From NCBI GenBank assembly GCA_004144865.1, contig SEAY01000028.1, positions 1-64,000 of the forward strand: 64,000 nucleotides of DNA, in the 5' to 3' direction. Positions 43,645-54,819 of the stretch are shown one piece after another. The translations under genes were made by a program, and so were the position numbers. Source of the DNA: Comamonadaceae bacterium (GTDB lineage: Bacteria; Pseudomonadota; Gammaproteobacteria; Burkholderiales; Burkholderiaceae_C). The stretch's first letter is position 1; every line of letters begins with the position of its first letter. Under the pieces are notes generated by a model. It was not told where the DNA came from. It worked only from the letters and a program-made list of their open reading frames with translations, and did no database searches.

Positions 43645-44211
43645 TTGGCCACCGAACGCGAACTCTCCGACTTCCTGCAGAGCGTGGAGAAACGGGCGTT
43701 CAAGCGCACCGTCTACCACGTGCGCGACGCGGAGGCGGCCCTGGACATCGTGCAGGACAGCATGATGAAGCTGGCGGAGCACTACGGCGACAAGCCGCCC
43801 GGCGAGCTGCCCATGCTGTTCCAGCGGATCCTGTCGAACTCCACGCTCGACTTCTTCCGCCGCCAGAAGACGCGCAACGCCCTCTTCTCGAACCTGAGCG
43901 ACTTTGAGTCCGCCGGCGAGGACGGGGATTTCGACCTGCTGGAGAATCTCGACTCGTCCAGCCAGTCCCAGCAGGTGGAAAGCGCCGAGGACGCCACGCG
44001 GCGGGCCCAGGTCTTGCGTGAGATCGAGGCCGAGATCATGGAACTGCCCGCCCGTCAACGGGAAGCATTTCTCATGCGTTACTGGGAGGACATGGACGTG
44101 GCCGAAACGGCAGCGGCCATGGGCTGCTCCGAAGGCAGTGTCAAGACACACTGCTCCCGGGCAGTCGCCGCCCTCAGCAAGGCACTGAAGGCAAAGGGAA
44201 TTCAACTATGA
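43645..44211 (+). CDS. ECF-type RNA polymerase sigma factor
   Basis: sigma-70 region 2 (DAEAALDIVQDSMMKLAEHY) and region 4 (LPARQREAFLMRYWEDMDVAETAAAMGCSEGSVKTHCSRAVAALSKAL); TTG start proposed. Confidence 0.9.
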   Translation: MATERELSDFLQSVEKRAFKRTVYHVRDAEAALDIVQDSMMKLAEHYGDKPPGELPMLFQRILSNSTLDFFRRQKTRNALFSNLSDFESAGEDGDFDLLENLDSSSQSQQVESAEDATRRAQVLREIEAEIMELPARQREAFLMRYWEDMDVAETAAAMGCSEGSVKTHCSRAVAALSKALKAKGIQL

Positions 44212-44648
44212 CCACCACGGACCCCACGCGCGCCCAGCAACAGGCCGATCGCTTCGGCCGTGCGGTGGCCGCGCGCCTCTCCGCCAGCGCGGACGACATG
44301 CCGTACGAGGCCGGCGAACGCCTGCGCGCCGCCCGCGTGCGCGCGCTGCAAGCCCGCAAGAAGCCCGCCGTTGCCCCCGCGATGGTCGCAAATGGCGGCG
44401 GAACGGCCGCGCTCGGCTTTGGCGAGGGCCCCTCCCTGTTCACCCGCATCGCGTCGGTGCTGCCCCTGCTGGTGCTGGTGGCCGGCATCGTGCTCATCCA
44501 TGACCTGCAGTCCGAACGCCGCGCCTCCGAGCTCGCGGAGGTCGACGCAGCCCTGCTCCTCGACGACCTGCCGCCCTCGGCCTATGCCGACCCCGGCTTC
44601 GTCCAGTTCCTGAAGCAGCAAACCCAGCCCTTGAACGGCGGCCGATGA
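44208..44648 (+). CDS. DUF3619 family single-TM protein, candidate anti-sigma factor
   Basis: 4-nt overlap with sigma gene; cytoplasmic N-terminus, TM segment LFTRIASVLPLLVLVAGIVLIHDL. Confidence 0.8.
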   Translation: MTTTDPTRAQQQADRFGRAVAARLSASADDMPYEAGERLRAARVRALQARKKPAVAPAMVANGGGTAALGFGEGPSLFTRIASVLPLLVLVAGIVLIHDLQSERRASELAEVDAALLLDDLPPSAYADPGFVQFLKQQTQPLNGGR

Positions 44649-45286
44649 CCCCCAGCCGCAGTTTCCTGGCCGTGGCCTGCCTCGGCGGCCTGCTCGCTGC
44701 CTCCGCACTTGCGCAGGGCGTGCCCCCTTCTCCCTCGGAGCGCCCGGCCTCGCCATCGCGGCCCGTCGTGCGCAGCGCGCCGGCGCCGCGCGCCGAGGCG
44801 CTGCCTGCCTGGGCCGAGCTCAATGCACAGCAGCAGCTCTCGCTGGCGCCGCTGGCCGGCACCTGGAGCACGCTCAGCGCGGCGCACAAGCGCAAGTGGA
44901 TCGCCCTGTCCGCGAACTACGCCACCCAGCCCCCGGCGGACCAGGCGCTGATGCACAGCCGCATGGCCGAATGGGCGGCGCTGTCGCCGCAGCAGCGCAC
45001 GACGGCCCGCCTGAACTTCGCCGAGAGCAAGACCGTCCCGCGCACCGACCGCAAGGCCCAGTGGGAGGCCTACCAGGCACTCCCGGCCGAAGAAAAGCGC
45101 AAGCTCGCCGCAGGCGCCGCCGCGGCCAAGCCGCCGCCGCCGCCGACCGCCCCCGCGCTGAAGCCGGTGCCCCAGCAGAAGCTCGCCAAGGTGCCCAGGG
45201 CGAAGAAGGGCGAAGCCGCCAAGGTCGGCGCCGGCCGGCCGGTGGACCCCAACACCCTGCTGCCGCAGTACCCGCAAAACCCTTGA
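44645..45286 (+). CDS. DUF3106 domain-containing secreted protein
   Basis: signal peptide; LPAWAELNAQQQLSLAPLAGTWSTLSAAHKRKWIALSANYATQPPADQALMHSRMAEWAALSPQQR. Confidence 0.82.
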   Translation: MTPSRSFLAVACLGGLLAASALAQGVPPSPSERPASPSRPVVRSAPAPRAEALPAWAELNAQQQLSLAPLAGTWSTLSAAHKRKWIALSANYATQPPADQALMHSRMAEWAALSPQQRTTARLNFAESKTVPRTDRKAQWEAYQALPAEEKRKLAAGAAAAKPPPPPTAPALKPVPQQKLAKVPRAKKGEAAKVGAGRPVDPNTLLPQYPQNP

Positions 45287-45804
45287 CGGAGCCCGCTTCC
45301 CTGCTCGCGCCCGGCCTGCGGCGGCGCATGGCCTGCTGGCTCTACGAGGCCCTGCTGCTCTTCGCCATCGCCCTGGTCGCGACACTGCTGTTCTCGGTCA
45401 CGGTGCAGATGCGCCACGGCCTCGACCCGCGGCAGTGGCTGCTGCAGGTGTTGCTGGTCGCGGTCTTCGGCGCCTACTTCGCCTTCTTCTGGTCAAGGGG
45501 CCGCCAGACGCTGCCCATGAAGACCTGGCGCATCGCCGTCGTCGACCGCGCGGGACGCCCCATCGGCCGCGGCCGGGCGCTGCTGCGTTACGCCTTTTGC
45601 GCGATCTGGGTGGTCCCGCCGCTCGCGGCGTTGGCCTCGCGCCACTTCACCCTGCCCGAGCTGGGCGTGATCTTCGCGGGTTGGATAGCCTTCTGGGCGC
45701 TCCTGAGCCGCCTGCACCCGCAGCGCCAGTTCTGGCACGACGCATGGGCGGGCACGCGCCTGGTGGATGCGCCGCGGGACGGTCATCGCGCTGCGCCACA
45801 ATGA
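45283..45804 (+). CDS. RDD family membrane protein
   Basis: TTG start; APGLRRRMACWLYEALLLFAIALVATLLF ... FWSRGRQTLPMKTWRIAVVDRAGRPI. Confidence 0.88.
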   Translation: MTEPASLLAPGLRRRMACWLYEALLLFAIALVATLLFSVTVQMRHGLDPRQWLLQVLLVAVFGAYFAFFWSRGRQTLPMKTWRIAVVDRAGRPIGRGRALLRYAFCAIWVVPPLAALASRHFTLPELGVIFAGWIAFWALLSRLHPQRQFWHDAWAGTRLVDAPRDGHRAAPQ

Positions 45805-45808
45805 CGGG

Positions 45809-46216
45809 ATGTCGACTCCCCAGGAAGCACTGCGCGAGCCGGTGAACGCGCAGAAGGCGCGCACCGGATTCAGCCGGGTCTGGCACGCCACCGGCTACTC
45901 GCTCTCGGGCCTGCGCGCCGGCTGGAGCGAGGCCGCCTTCCGGCTCGAGGCGTGCCTGTCCTTCGTGCTGCTGCCGCTCGCGTTCTTCCTCGGGCGCAGC
46001 TGGGTGGAGGTGGCGCTGCTGGCCGGCTCGGTGCTGCTGGTCATGATCGTCGAACTGCTGAATACGGCCGTGGAGGCCGCCATCGACCGCATCGGCCCCG
46101 AATGGCACGACCTGTCCAAGCGCGCCAAGGACATGGGCAGTGCCGCGGTCTTCCTCTCCCTCCTCATCGCGGGCGGCATCTGGCTCGCTGCGCTCAACCA
46201 ATACTTCTTCGGATGA
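45809..46216 (+). CDS. dgkA: diacylglycerol kinase
   Basis: SEAAFRLEACLSFVLLPLAFFLG, LLVMIVELLNTAVEAAIDRIGPEWHDLSKRAKDMGSAAVFLSLL. Confidence 0.95.
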   Translation: MSTPQEALREPVNAQKARTGFSRVWHATGYSLSGLRAGWSEAAFRLEACLSFVLLPLAFFLGRSWVEVALLAGSVLLVMIVELLNTAVEAAIDRIGPEWHDLSKRAKDMGSAAVFLSLLIAGGIWLAALNQYFFG

Positions 46217-46797
46217 CGCCTGCCTTCTCTCTCTGTGTGTATTGCGGCTCCCGTCCGGGCGCCGAGCCGCGCTTCGGCGAGGCCGCCGTGCAGGTCGGCC
46301 GCTGGATCGGCGAGCACGGCGGCCAGCTGGTCTACGGCGGCGGCAACAACGGCCTCATGGGCGTGCTCGCCGACGCCACGCTCGCCGCCGGGGGGCGCGT
46401 GGTCGGCGTGATCCCGCGTTCGATGGTGGAACGCGAATGGGCCAAGCGCGACTGCACCGAGCTGCACATCGTGGACAACATGCACCAACGCAAGAGCCTG
46501 ATGGCCGAGCGCGCGGACGCTTTCCTGGCGCTGCCCGGAGGCATCGGCACCTTCGAGGAGTTCTTCGAGGCGTGGACGTGGCGGGTGCTGTCCTTCCACG
46601 AAAAGCCGGTGGGCCTGCTGGACCTCGACGGCTACTACGCGCCGCTGCTCACGTTCCTTCGCCAGAGCGTGCGCAACGGCTTCATGAACGACTGGCAGAT
46701 GGACATGCTGACGGTGGACAGCGACGCCGCCACCCTGTTGCAGCAGCTCGTTCAGTCCGCGGCCTTCACCACCCGGATGGACACCTCGCAGATCTGA
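46213..46797 (+). CDS. TIGR00730 / LOG family Rossmann protein
   Basis: CVYCGSRPGAEPRFGEAA, LVYGGGNNGLMG, FLALPGGIGTFEEFFEAWTWRVL. Confidence 0.93.
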   Translation: MTPAFSLCVYCGSRPGAEPRFGEAAVQVGRWIGEHGGQLVYGGGNNGLMGVLADATLAAGGRVVGVIPRSMVEREWAKRDCTELHIVDNMHQRKSLMAERADAFLALPGGIGTFEEFFEAWTWRVLSFHEKPVGLLDLDGYYAPLLTFLRQSVRNGFMNDWQMDMLTVDSDAATLLQQLVQSAAFTTRMDTSQI

Positions 46798-46804
46798 AGA
46801 ACCC

Positions 46805-46881
46805 GTCCTTCCCGCGAAGGCGGGAATCCAGGGCGTCCGCCTTCCTGGAGGCCCTGGGTCCCCGCCTCCGCGGGGACGACG
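46805..46881. repeat. paired dRS3/REP-like palindromes (46805-46834 and 46854-46881)
   Basis: GTCCTTCCCGCGAAGGCGGGAATCCAGGGC ... CTGGGTCCCCGCCTCCGCGGGGACGACG. Confidence 0.9.
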
Positions 46882-46884
46882 GAC

Positions 46885-47238
<354 letters not shown>

Positions 47239-48903
47239 CTAGGCTTTGAACTTACCGGTAATAGGATACCGCCAATCCTTGCCGAAGCTCCGGTGCGTGA
47301 CGCGGATCCCCACCGGCGCCTGGCGGCGCTTGTATTCGCTGATGCGGATCAGGCGGGCGACGCGCTCCACCACCGCACGGTCGAACCCCTCGGCCACGAT
47401 GTCCTCGATGCCATGGTCGTTCTCCATGTAGCGCGAGAGGATGCCGTCGAGGATCTCGTAGGGCGGCAGGCTGTCCTGGTCGACCTGGTCGGCGCGCAGT
47501 TCCGCGCTGGGCGGCCGCGTGATGATGCGCTCCGGGATCGGGTTCTCGCCGGTGCCGTAGGGATCGTTGGCGTTGCGCCAGCGGGCCAGCTTGAACACCA
47601 CGGTCTTGAGCACGTCCTTGATCACCGCGAAGCCGCCCGCCATGTCGCCGTACAGCGTGGCGTAGCCGGTGGCCATCTCGCTCTTGTTGCCCGTGGTCAG
47701 CACGATGCTGCCGAACTTGTTGGACAGCGCCATGAGCAGCACGCCGCGGATGCGCGCCTGGATGTTCTCCTCGGTCGTGTCCTCCGGCAGGCCAGCGAAC
47801 TCCTTCGAGAGCGACTGCAGGAAGGCCTCGAACATCGGCTTGATGGAGATCTCGTCGTAGCGCACCTTCAGGCGCCGCGCCATCTCCGCCGCATCGATCC
47901 AGGAGATGTCCGCCGTGTACGGCGAGGGCATCATCACGGCGCGCACCTTGTCGGCGCCGAGCGCATCGACCGCGATGGCGAGCACCAGCGCGGAATCGAT
48001 GCCGCCGGAGAGCCCGAGCAGCACGCCGGGGAAGCCGTTCTTGCCGATGTAGTCGCGCACGCCCATCACCAGGGCGTGCCACAGTTCCGCCTCGCCATCG
48101 GGCTGGTTCGCCTTGGGCCCGGAGAGCGTGACGGTCTCGCCCGTGGCCTGTGCCTGCACGTAGAACAGGTTCTCCTCGAAGGCAGGCGCGAGCGCCGCGA
48201 GGCTGCCGTCCGCATTCACCGCGAAGGAGGCACCGTCGAACACCACTTCGTCCTGGCCGCCCACGAGGTGCGAATACACGAGCGGCAGTTCGACGTCCTG
48301 CGCGCGATCCATCATGCGTGCGAGCCGCTCGCCGCTCTTGCCGGCGTGGAACGGCGAGGCGTTGGGCACCACGAGCAGCTGCGCGCCGGAGGCGCGCGCG
48401 AGGCGGGCCGGTTCCGCGAACCAGGCGTCCTCGCAGATCAGCAGGCCGACGTTGATGCCTTCCACCTGGAACACGGCGGTGCCCTGCCCGCGCGTGAAGT
48501 AGCGGTATTCGTCGAACACCTGGTAGTTCGGCAGCTCGCGCTTGGCATAGGTTTCCAGCACGCGGCCCTCGCACAGCACGCTGGCCGCGTTGTAGCGCTG
48601 CTGGACTTCGACCGAGCGGCCGCGGATGGCGCCGCCATGCGGGTGGCCCACCACCACGTGCAGGCCCTTCAACCCCGCCAGCTCGCGGGCCACCGTTTTC
48701 ACGGCATCATCGCAGGCAGCGATGAAGGCGGGCCGCAGCAACAGGTCTTCGGCGGGATAGCCGCAGATCGAAAGCTCGGGGGTGACCACCAGGCGCGCGC
48801 CCTGCTCATAGGCGGTGCGCGCGGCGGCGATGATCTTCTTCGCGTTGCCCTCGGTGTCACCGACGGTGACGTTGAGCTGGGCCGTACAGATTGTGAGTGT
48901 CAT
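47239..48903 (-). CDS. nadE: NAD+ synthase (glutamine-hydrolysing, nitrilase + NadE domains)
   Basis: MTLTICTAQLNVTVGDTEGNAKKI, VTPELSICGYPAEDLL, LGLSGGIDSALVLAIAVDALG; alternative ATG at 48921. Confidence 0.95.
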   Translation of the reverse strand: MTLTICTAQLNVTVGDTEGNAKKIIAAARTAYEQGARLVVTPELSICGYPAEDLLLRPAFIAACDDAVKTVARELAGLKGLHVVVGHPHGGAIRGRSVEVQQRYNAASVLCEGRVLETYAKRELPNYQVFDEYRYFTRGQGTAVFQVEGINVGLLICEDAWFAEPARLARASGAQLLVVPNASPFHAGKSGERLARMMDRAQDVELPLVYSHLVGGQDEVVFDGASFAVNADGSLAALAPAFEENLFYVQAQATGETVTLSGPKANQPDGEAELWHALVMGVRDYIGKNGFPGVLLGLSGGIDSALVLAIAVDALGADKVRAVMMPSPYTADISWIDAAEMARRLKVRYDEISIKPMFEAFLQSLSKEFAGLPEDTTEENIQARIRGVLLMALSNKFGSIVLTTGNKSEMATGYATLYGDMAGGFAVIKDVLKTVVFKLARWRNANDPYGTGENPIPERIITRPPSAELRADQVDQDSLPPYEILDGILSRYMENDHGIEDIVAEGFDRAVVERVARLIRISEYKRRQAPVGIRVTHRSFGKDWRYPITGKFKA

Positions 48904-50065
48904 TTCAGCCGTGCCGGACATCTCGAACGATTATGTCACCCGGGTGCTGCACGCGCCGTCGGAGGCGGACGCATCCGCGTGGGACGGCCTGCTGGCCCTG
49001 TGCGGCGGCTCGCCGTTCATGCGCCACGCCTACCTCGCGGCGCTGCACGCAAGCGGCAGCGCCACGCCGGACAGCGGCTGGCTGCCGCAGTTCATCACCT
49101 TGTGGCAGGGCGACGAACTGCACGCCGCCTGCCCGCTGTACCTCAAGAGCCATTCGTACGGCGAGTACGTCTTCGACTGGGCCTGGGCGAATGCGTATGA
49201 GCAGCACGGGCTGCGCTACTACCCCAAGGCGCTGACGGCGGTACCCTTCACGCCGGTGCCGGGGCCGCGCCTGCTTGCACGCGACGCGAAGTCGCGCGCG
49301 GCGCTGGTGCAGTCGGTGCTGGCCTGGTGCCGCAAGAAGAAGACTTCTTCCTGGCACCTGCTCTTCGGCGACGACGACGACGTGCAAGCCTGCGCCGAGG
49401 CCGGGCTGATGCTGCGGCACACCGTGCAGTTCCACTGGACGAACGCCCATTACGCGGACTTCGACGCCTTCCTCGCGAGCCTCGCGCAGGAGAAACGCAA
49501 GAAGATCCGGCAGGAGCGGCGCAAGGTCGCGGAAGCCGGCGTCGTGTTCCGCCATGCGCGCGGGGCGGAGATCCGTGCGGAGGACTGGGACTTCTTCTAC
49601 CGCTGCTACGAGCGCACCTACCTGGAGCACGGCAACCCGCCCTACCTCACCCGCGATTTCTTCGACCGCATGGCCTCGGACATGCCGGAGAACTGGCTGC
49701 TGTTCGTCGCCGAACGTCGTGGCAAGCCGATCGCCTGCAGCCTGATCGGCCTGGGCGGCAAGGTGGCCTACGGGCGTTACTGGGGCGCGCTGGAACGCGT
49801 GGACTGCCTGCACTTCGAGGCCTGCTACTACCAGCCGCTGGAATGGTGCATCGCCAACGGCTTCGATCGCTTCGAAGGCGGCGCGCAGGGCGAGCACAAG
49901 ATGGCCCGCGCCCTGATGCCGGTGAAGACCACCAGCGCGCACTGGCTGGCGCATCCGGCGTTCGCGGATGCGGTGGAGAAGTTCCTGGAGCGGGAGGGGC
50001 GGGGAATCGAGGGCTACATGGAGCACCTGGAGGAGCGCTCGCCGTTCCGCCGCGGCGGGGGATGA
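48893..50065 (+). CDS. GNAT/FemAB-like N-acyltransferase (peptidogalycan biosynthesis-type, COG3146)
   Basis: GTG start; GSPFMRHAYLAALHASG, SYGEYVFDWAWANAYEQHGLRYYPKALTAVPFTPVPGPRLL, GGAQGEHKMARALMP. Confidence 0.9.
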   Translation: MSVISAVPDISNDYVTRVLHAPSEADASAWDGLLALCGGSPFMRHAYLAALHASGSATPDSGWLPQFITLWQGDELHAACPLYLKSHSYGEYVFDWAWANAYEQHGLRYYPKALTAVPFTPVPGPRLLARDAKSRAALVQSVLAWCRKKKTSSWHLLFGDDDDVQACAEAGLMLRHTVQFHWTNAHYADFDAFLASLAQEKRKKIRQERRKVAEAGVVFRHARGAEIRAEDWDFFYRCYERTYLEHGNPPYLTRDFFDRMASDMPENWLLFVAERRGKPIACSLIGLGGKVAYGRYWGALERVDCLHFEACYYQPLEWCIANGFDRFEGGAQGEHKMARALMPVKTTSAHWLAHPAFADAVEKFLEREGRGIEGYMEHLEERSPFRRGGG

Positions 50066-50076
50066 CCCCCCGCCTT

Positions 50077-50154
50077 GTCATTGCGGGCTTGACCCCGGAT
50101 CAAGTCCGGGGCAGGCTCCGCAATCCATGGATCCCGGGTCAAGCCCGGGATGAC
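50077..50154. repeat. composite palindromic element of a second family
   Basis: GTCATTGCGGGCTTGACCCCGGATCAAGTCCGGGGCAGGCTCCGCAATCCATGGATCCCGGGTCAAGCCCGGGATGAC; outer GTCAT/ATGAC, ATTGCGG/CCGCAAT, and two inner hairpins. Confidence 0.9.
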
Positions 50155-50163
50155 AGCCATGGC

Positions 50164-50191
50164 GTCATTCCCGCGCGGGCGGGAACGACGG
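50164..50191. repeat. dRS3/REP-like palindrome (single half)
   Basis: GTCATTCCCGCGCGGGCGGGAACGACGG. Confidence 0.8.
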
Positions 50192-50192
50192 A

Positions 50193-50735
50193 CTAGCCCT
50201 GCGGGTGCGCCTTCTTGTACGCCTCGATCCCGTCCAGCACTTCCTTCTTCGCCGACTCCGGGCCTTCCCAGCCCAGCACCTTCACCCACTTGCCGGGCTC
50301 GAGGTCCTTGTAGTGCTCGAAGAAGTGCGCGATGGTCTTCAGGCGCAGCGGGTTCAGGTCTTCCGGCTTCTGCCACTGCGTGTAGATGGCCAGGATCTTG
50401 TCGGTGGGCACCGCCAGCACCTTGGCGTCGTCGCCGGCCTCGTCCTCCATCTTCAGGATGCCGATCGGGCGGCAGGGCACCACCACGCCGGGGATCAGGG
50501 GCACGGGAGTGATCACCAGCACGTCCACCGGGTCGCCGTCGCCGCTGATGGTCTTGGGCACGTAGCCGTAGTTGGTCGGGTAGTGCATCGAGGTGGACAT
50601 GAAACGGTCCACGAAGATGGCGCCGGTTTCCTTGTCGACCTCGTACTTCACGGGATCCGCATTCATCGGGATCTCGATGATCACGTTGAAGGCGTCGGGA
50701 ACGTTCTTGCCGGGGGTGACTGCGTCGAGGGACAT
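50193..50735 (-). CDS. ppa: inorganic pyrophosphatase (family I)
   Basis: [60 protein letters not shown]. Confidence 0.97.
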   Translation of the reverse strand: MSLDAVTPGKNVPDAFNVIIEIPMNADPVKYEVDKETGAIFVDRFMSTSMHYPTNYGYVPKTISGDGDPVDVLVITPVPLIPGVVVPCRPIGILKMEDEAGDDAKVLAVPTDKILAIYTQWQKPEDLNPLRLKTIAHFFEHYKDLEPGKWVKVLGWEGPESAKKEVLDGIEAYKKAHPQG

Positions 50736-50964
50736 GTTGGGTTGTACAGGTAGGGAAACGGCCGATCGGGGGAAACCCTGATTTTAGTTGGTGCCGCCAC
50801 GCTTTCCACCGGCGGTCATATCTGTGTAAAGACATCGCCTGTATATTCCGCCCGTTGGCCAATCGTCTCCTTCGACGGGAGTCACGAGGAAGCAACGCAG
50901 CGGGGGCACCGCGGCGTTGGCGCCCTCGCAAAGACTCACAAGCGAAACGACAGGAGAAACTTAG

Positions 50965-53031
<2,067 letters not shown>

Positions 53032-53034
53032 TCC

Positions 53035-53135
53035 GTCGTTCCCGCGCAGGCGGGAACCCAGGGCATCCAGCGAAGCGGCCTTCGGGCCGCTTTTCCTTTT
53101 GGAAGCCCTGGATCCCCGCCTGCGCGGGGATGACG
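53035..53135. repeat. paired dRS3/REP-like palindromes (53035-53064 and 53108-53135) bracketing a terminator
   Basis: GTCGTTCCCGCGCAGGCGGGAACCCAGGGC ... CTGGATCCCCGCCTGCGCGGGGATGACG. Confidence 0.9.
53073..53100 (+). terminator. intrinsic terminator downstream of hppA
   Basis: AAGCGGCC-TTCG-GGCCGCTTTTCCTTTT. Confidence 0.88.
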
Positions 53136-53187
53136 ATCCCGTAGGCCGGCGGTGAGCGCGAAGCCGAACCCCGGTGATCGGCCCTCG

Positions 53188-53769
53188 CTACCCCCGGTGC
53201 GCCACCGCCTTCACCAACGCCGTCGCCGTGCTCGTGAGCCGCGGCAATTCATCCACCTTGCCGTCCTCGATCGCCTGCAACACCAGTTCGTGGATGCCGC
53301 CCACCACCGCCATGGCGAGATCCGGCGTCACGTCGCGCACCACCGCCACCATGTAGTCGGCGATCTCCTGGTTCACGCGCCTGCGCGCGGCCAGGCCCTC
53401 CGGGCCCAGGTGCAGGATCTCGATGAACAGGGTGCGCATCAGCGCCGGATTGGAGGCCATGGCGCCCAGGTAGGCGTGCAGCGCGTGTTCGAGCTGCTCC
53501 TCCCAGTTGCGCGCGGGATCGATCTCCTGCCGCAGCACCTTCAGCGCGTTGTGGCTTGCCGCCTCGTAGAGCGCCACCAGGCAATCGGCCTTGGTCGGGA
53601 AATGCTCGTAGAAAGTGCGGCGCGACACGCTCGCCTCGCGCACGACGTCGGCGATGGTGGTGTCGCCGTAGCCCTTCTGCGCCATGGCCACGGCCATGCC
53701 TTCCAGCAACCGGCTGCGATGCTGGTGGGCACTGGTATCCGGCTCGAGCGTGGCGAAATCCGAGTTCAT
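53188..53769 (-). CDS. TetR/AcrR family transcriptional regulator
   Basis: RSRLLEGMAVAMAQKGYGDTTIADVVREASVSRRTFYEHFPTKADCLVALYE. Confidence 0.93.
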   Translation of the reverse strand: MNSDFATLEPDTSAHQHRSRLLEGMAVAMAQKGYGDTTIADVVREASVSRRTFYEHFPTKADCLVALYEAASHNALKVLRQEIDPARNWEEQLEHALHAYLGAMASNPALMRTLFIEILHLGPEGLAARRRVNQEIADYMVAVVRDVTPDLAMAVVGGIHELVLQAIEDGKVDELPRLTSTATALVKAVAHRG

Positions 53770-53779
53770 GCGGGCCCCA

Positions 53780-53829
53780 GGTACTTGACAGTACCAACTC
53801 CTGGCGTCACGATGGTACGACTTCGTACC
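53780..53829. promoter_or_regulatory. candidate TetR operator pair (two GGTAC-N6-GTACC palindromes)
   Basis: GGTACTTGACAGTACC (53780-53795) and GGTACGACTTCGTACC (53814-53829) in the divergent intergenic region; TTGACA embedded in the first. Confidence 0.6.
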
Positions 53830-53853
53830 GCCGTTGAGCCACGGCCCTATCTT

Positions 53854-54687
53854 ATGACCGATCTCGTCGTCCGCCGCCTCCTCGTCGACATGGAGCAGCC
53901 GATCGCCCGGCACTGGTGCGCGGGCGACGCTTTCCGCACCGCGCTGTTCAACGCGCTGTCGATGAGCTTCCCGTTCGGCGAGCAGTTCTTCATCGATTCG
54001 GTGCGCAACGGCTTCAAGGAATTGCCGCCGGAAAAGCAGGAGCGGTTCCGCGCCGAGGTGCAGGGCTTCGTCGGCCAGGAAGCGACGCACCGGCGGCTGC
54101 ACGCCCTCTACAACGCACACCTGGAGAAACAGGGGCTGGTGAACTCCTGGGAAGCGCGCGCCCGCGAGCGCCTGCAGCTGCTGCAAGGCCAGGACGTGCG
54201 CCACTGGCTGGGCATCACCGCGGCCAACGAGCACTTCACCGCGATCTTCGCGGACTTCATGCTGCACAACGCCGATCTCCTGGGCGACCAGGACGAGCGC
54301 CTGAAGACGCTGTGGCTGTGGCATAGCGCCGAGGAGTCGGAGCACAAGTGCACCGCCTTCGACCTGTACCAAGCCCTGGGCGGCAGCCACGAATGGCGCG
54401 TGCGCTGGATGCGGCGCGTCACGATGTTCTTCCTCACCGACGCCCTGCGCCAGACCGTGAGCAACCTGCGGCGCGACGGCACGCTGTGGAAGTGGAGCAC
54501 CTGGAGGAGCGGCGCCAGCTATTTGTTCGGCAAGCGCGGGCTGGTCACGCTCACGTACAAGCCCTGGAAGGAATACTTCCGGCGCGACTTCCATCCGATG
54601 CAGCAGGATTCGAGCGCGTCGGTGCGCTGGCTGGAAACGCACGGCGACAAGTTCGTTCCGGTGGGGCAATCCGTCGTTCCCGCGTAG
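53854..54687 (+). CDS. metal-dependent hydrolase (COG3687-like)
   Basis: LFNALSMSFPFGEQFFIDSVR, FVGQEATHRRLHALYN, NEHFTAIFADFML, WHSAEESEHKCTAFDLYQALGG. Confidence 0.85.
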   Translation: MTDLVVRRLLVDMEQPIARHWCAGDAFRTALFNALSMSFPFGEQFFIDSVRNGFKELPPEKQERFRAEVQGFVGQEATHRRLHALYNAHLEKQGLVNSWEARARERLQLLQGQDVRHWLGITAANEHFTAIFADFMLHNADLLGDQDERLKTLWLWHSAEESEHKCTAFDLYQALGGSHEWRVRWMRRVTMFFLTDALRQTVSNLRRDGTLWKWSTWRSGASYLFGKRGLVTLTYKPWKEYFRRDFHPMQQDSSASVRWLETHGDKFVPVGQSVVPA

Positions 54688-54797
54688 GCGGGAACCCAGG
54701 GCGTTCGGCGCAGCGCAACGCGCCGCTTCTCGGGAAGCCCTGGATTCCCGCCTTCGCGGGAATGACGGGAGATTCCCGCCTTCGCGGGAATGACGGG
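54673..54797. repeat. paired dRS3/REP-like palindromes (54673-54702 and 54740-54767) with the right half tandemly duplicated (54771-54797)
   Basis: GTCGTTCCCGCGTAGGCGGGAACCCAGGGC ... CTGGATTCCCGCCTTCGCGGGAATGACGGGA-GATTCCCGCCTTCGCGGGAATGACGGGG. Confidence 0.92.
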
Positions 54798-54819
54798 GCA
54801 CTTGGCGCAAAATCGCGCC

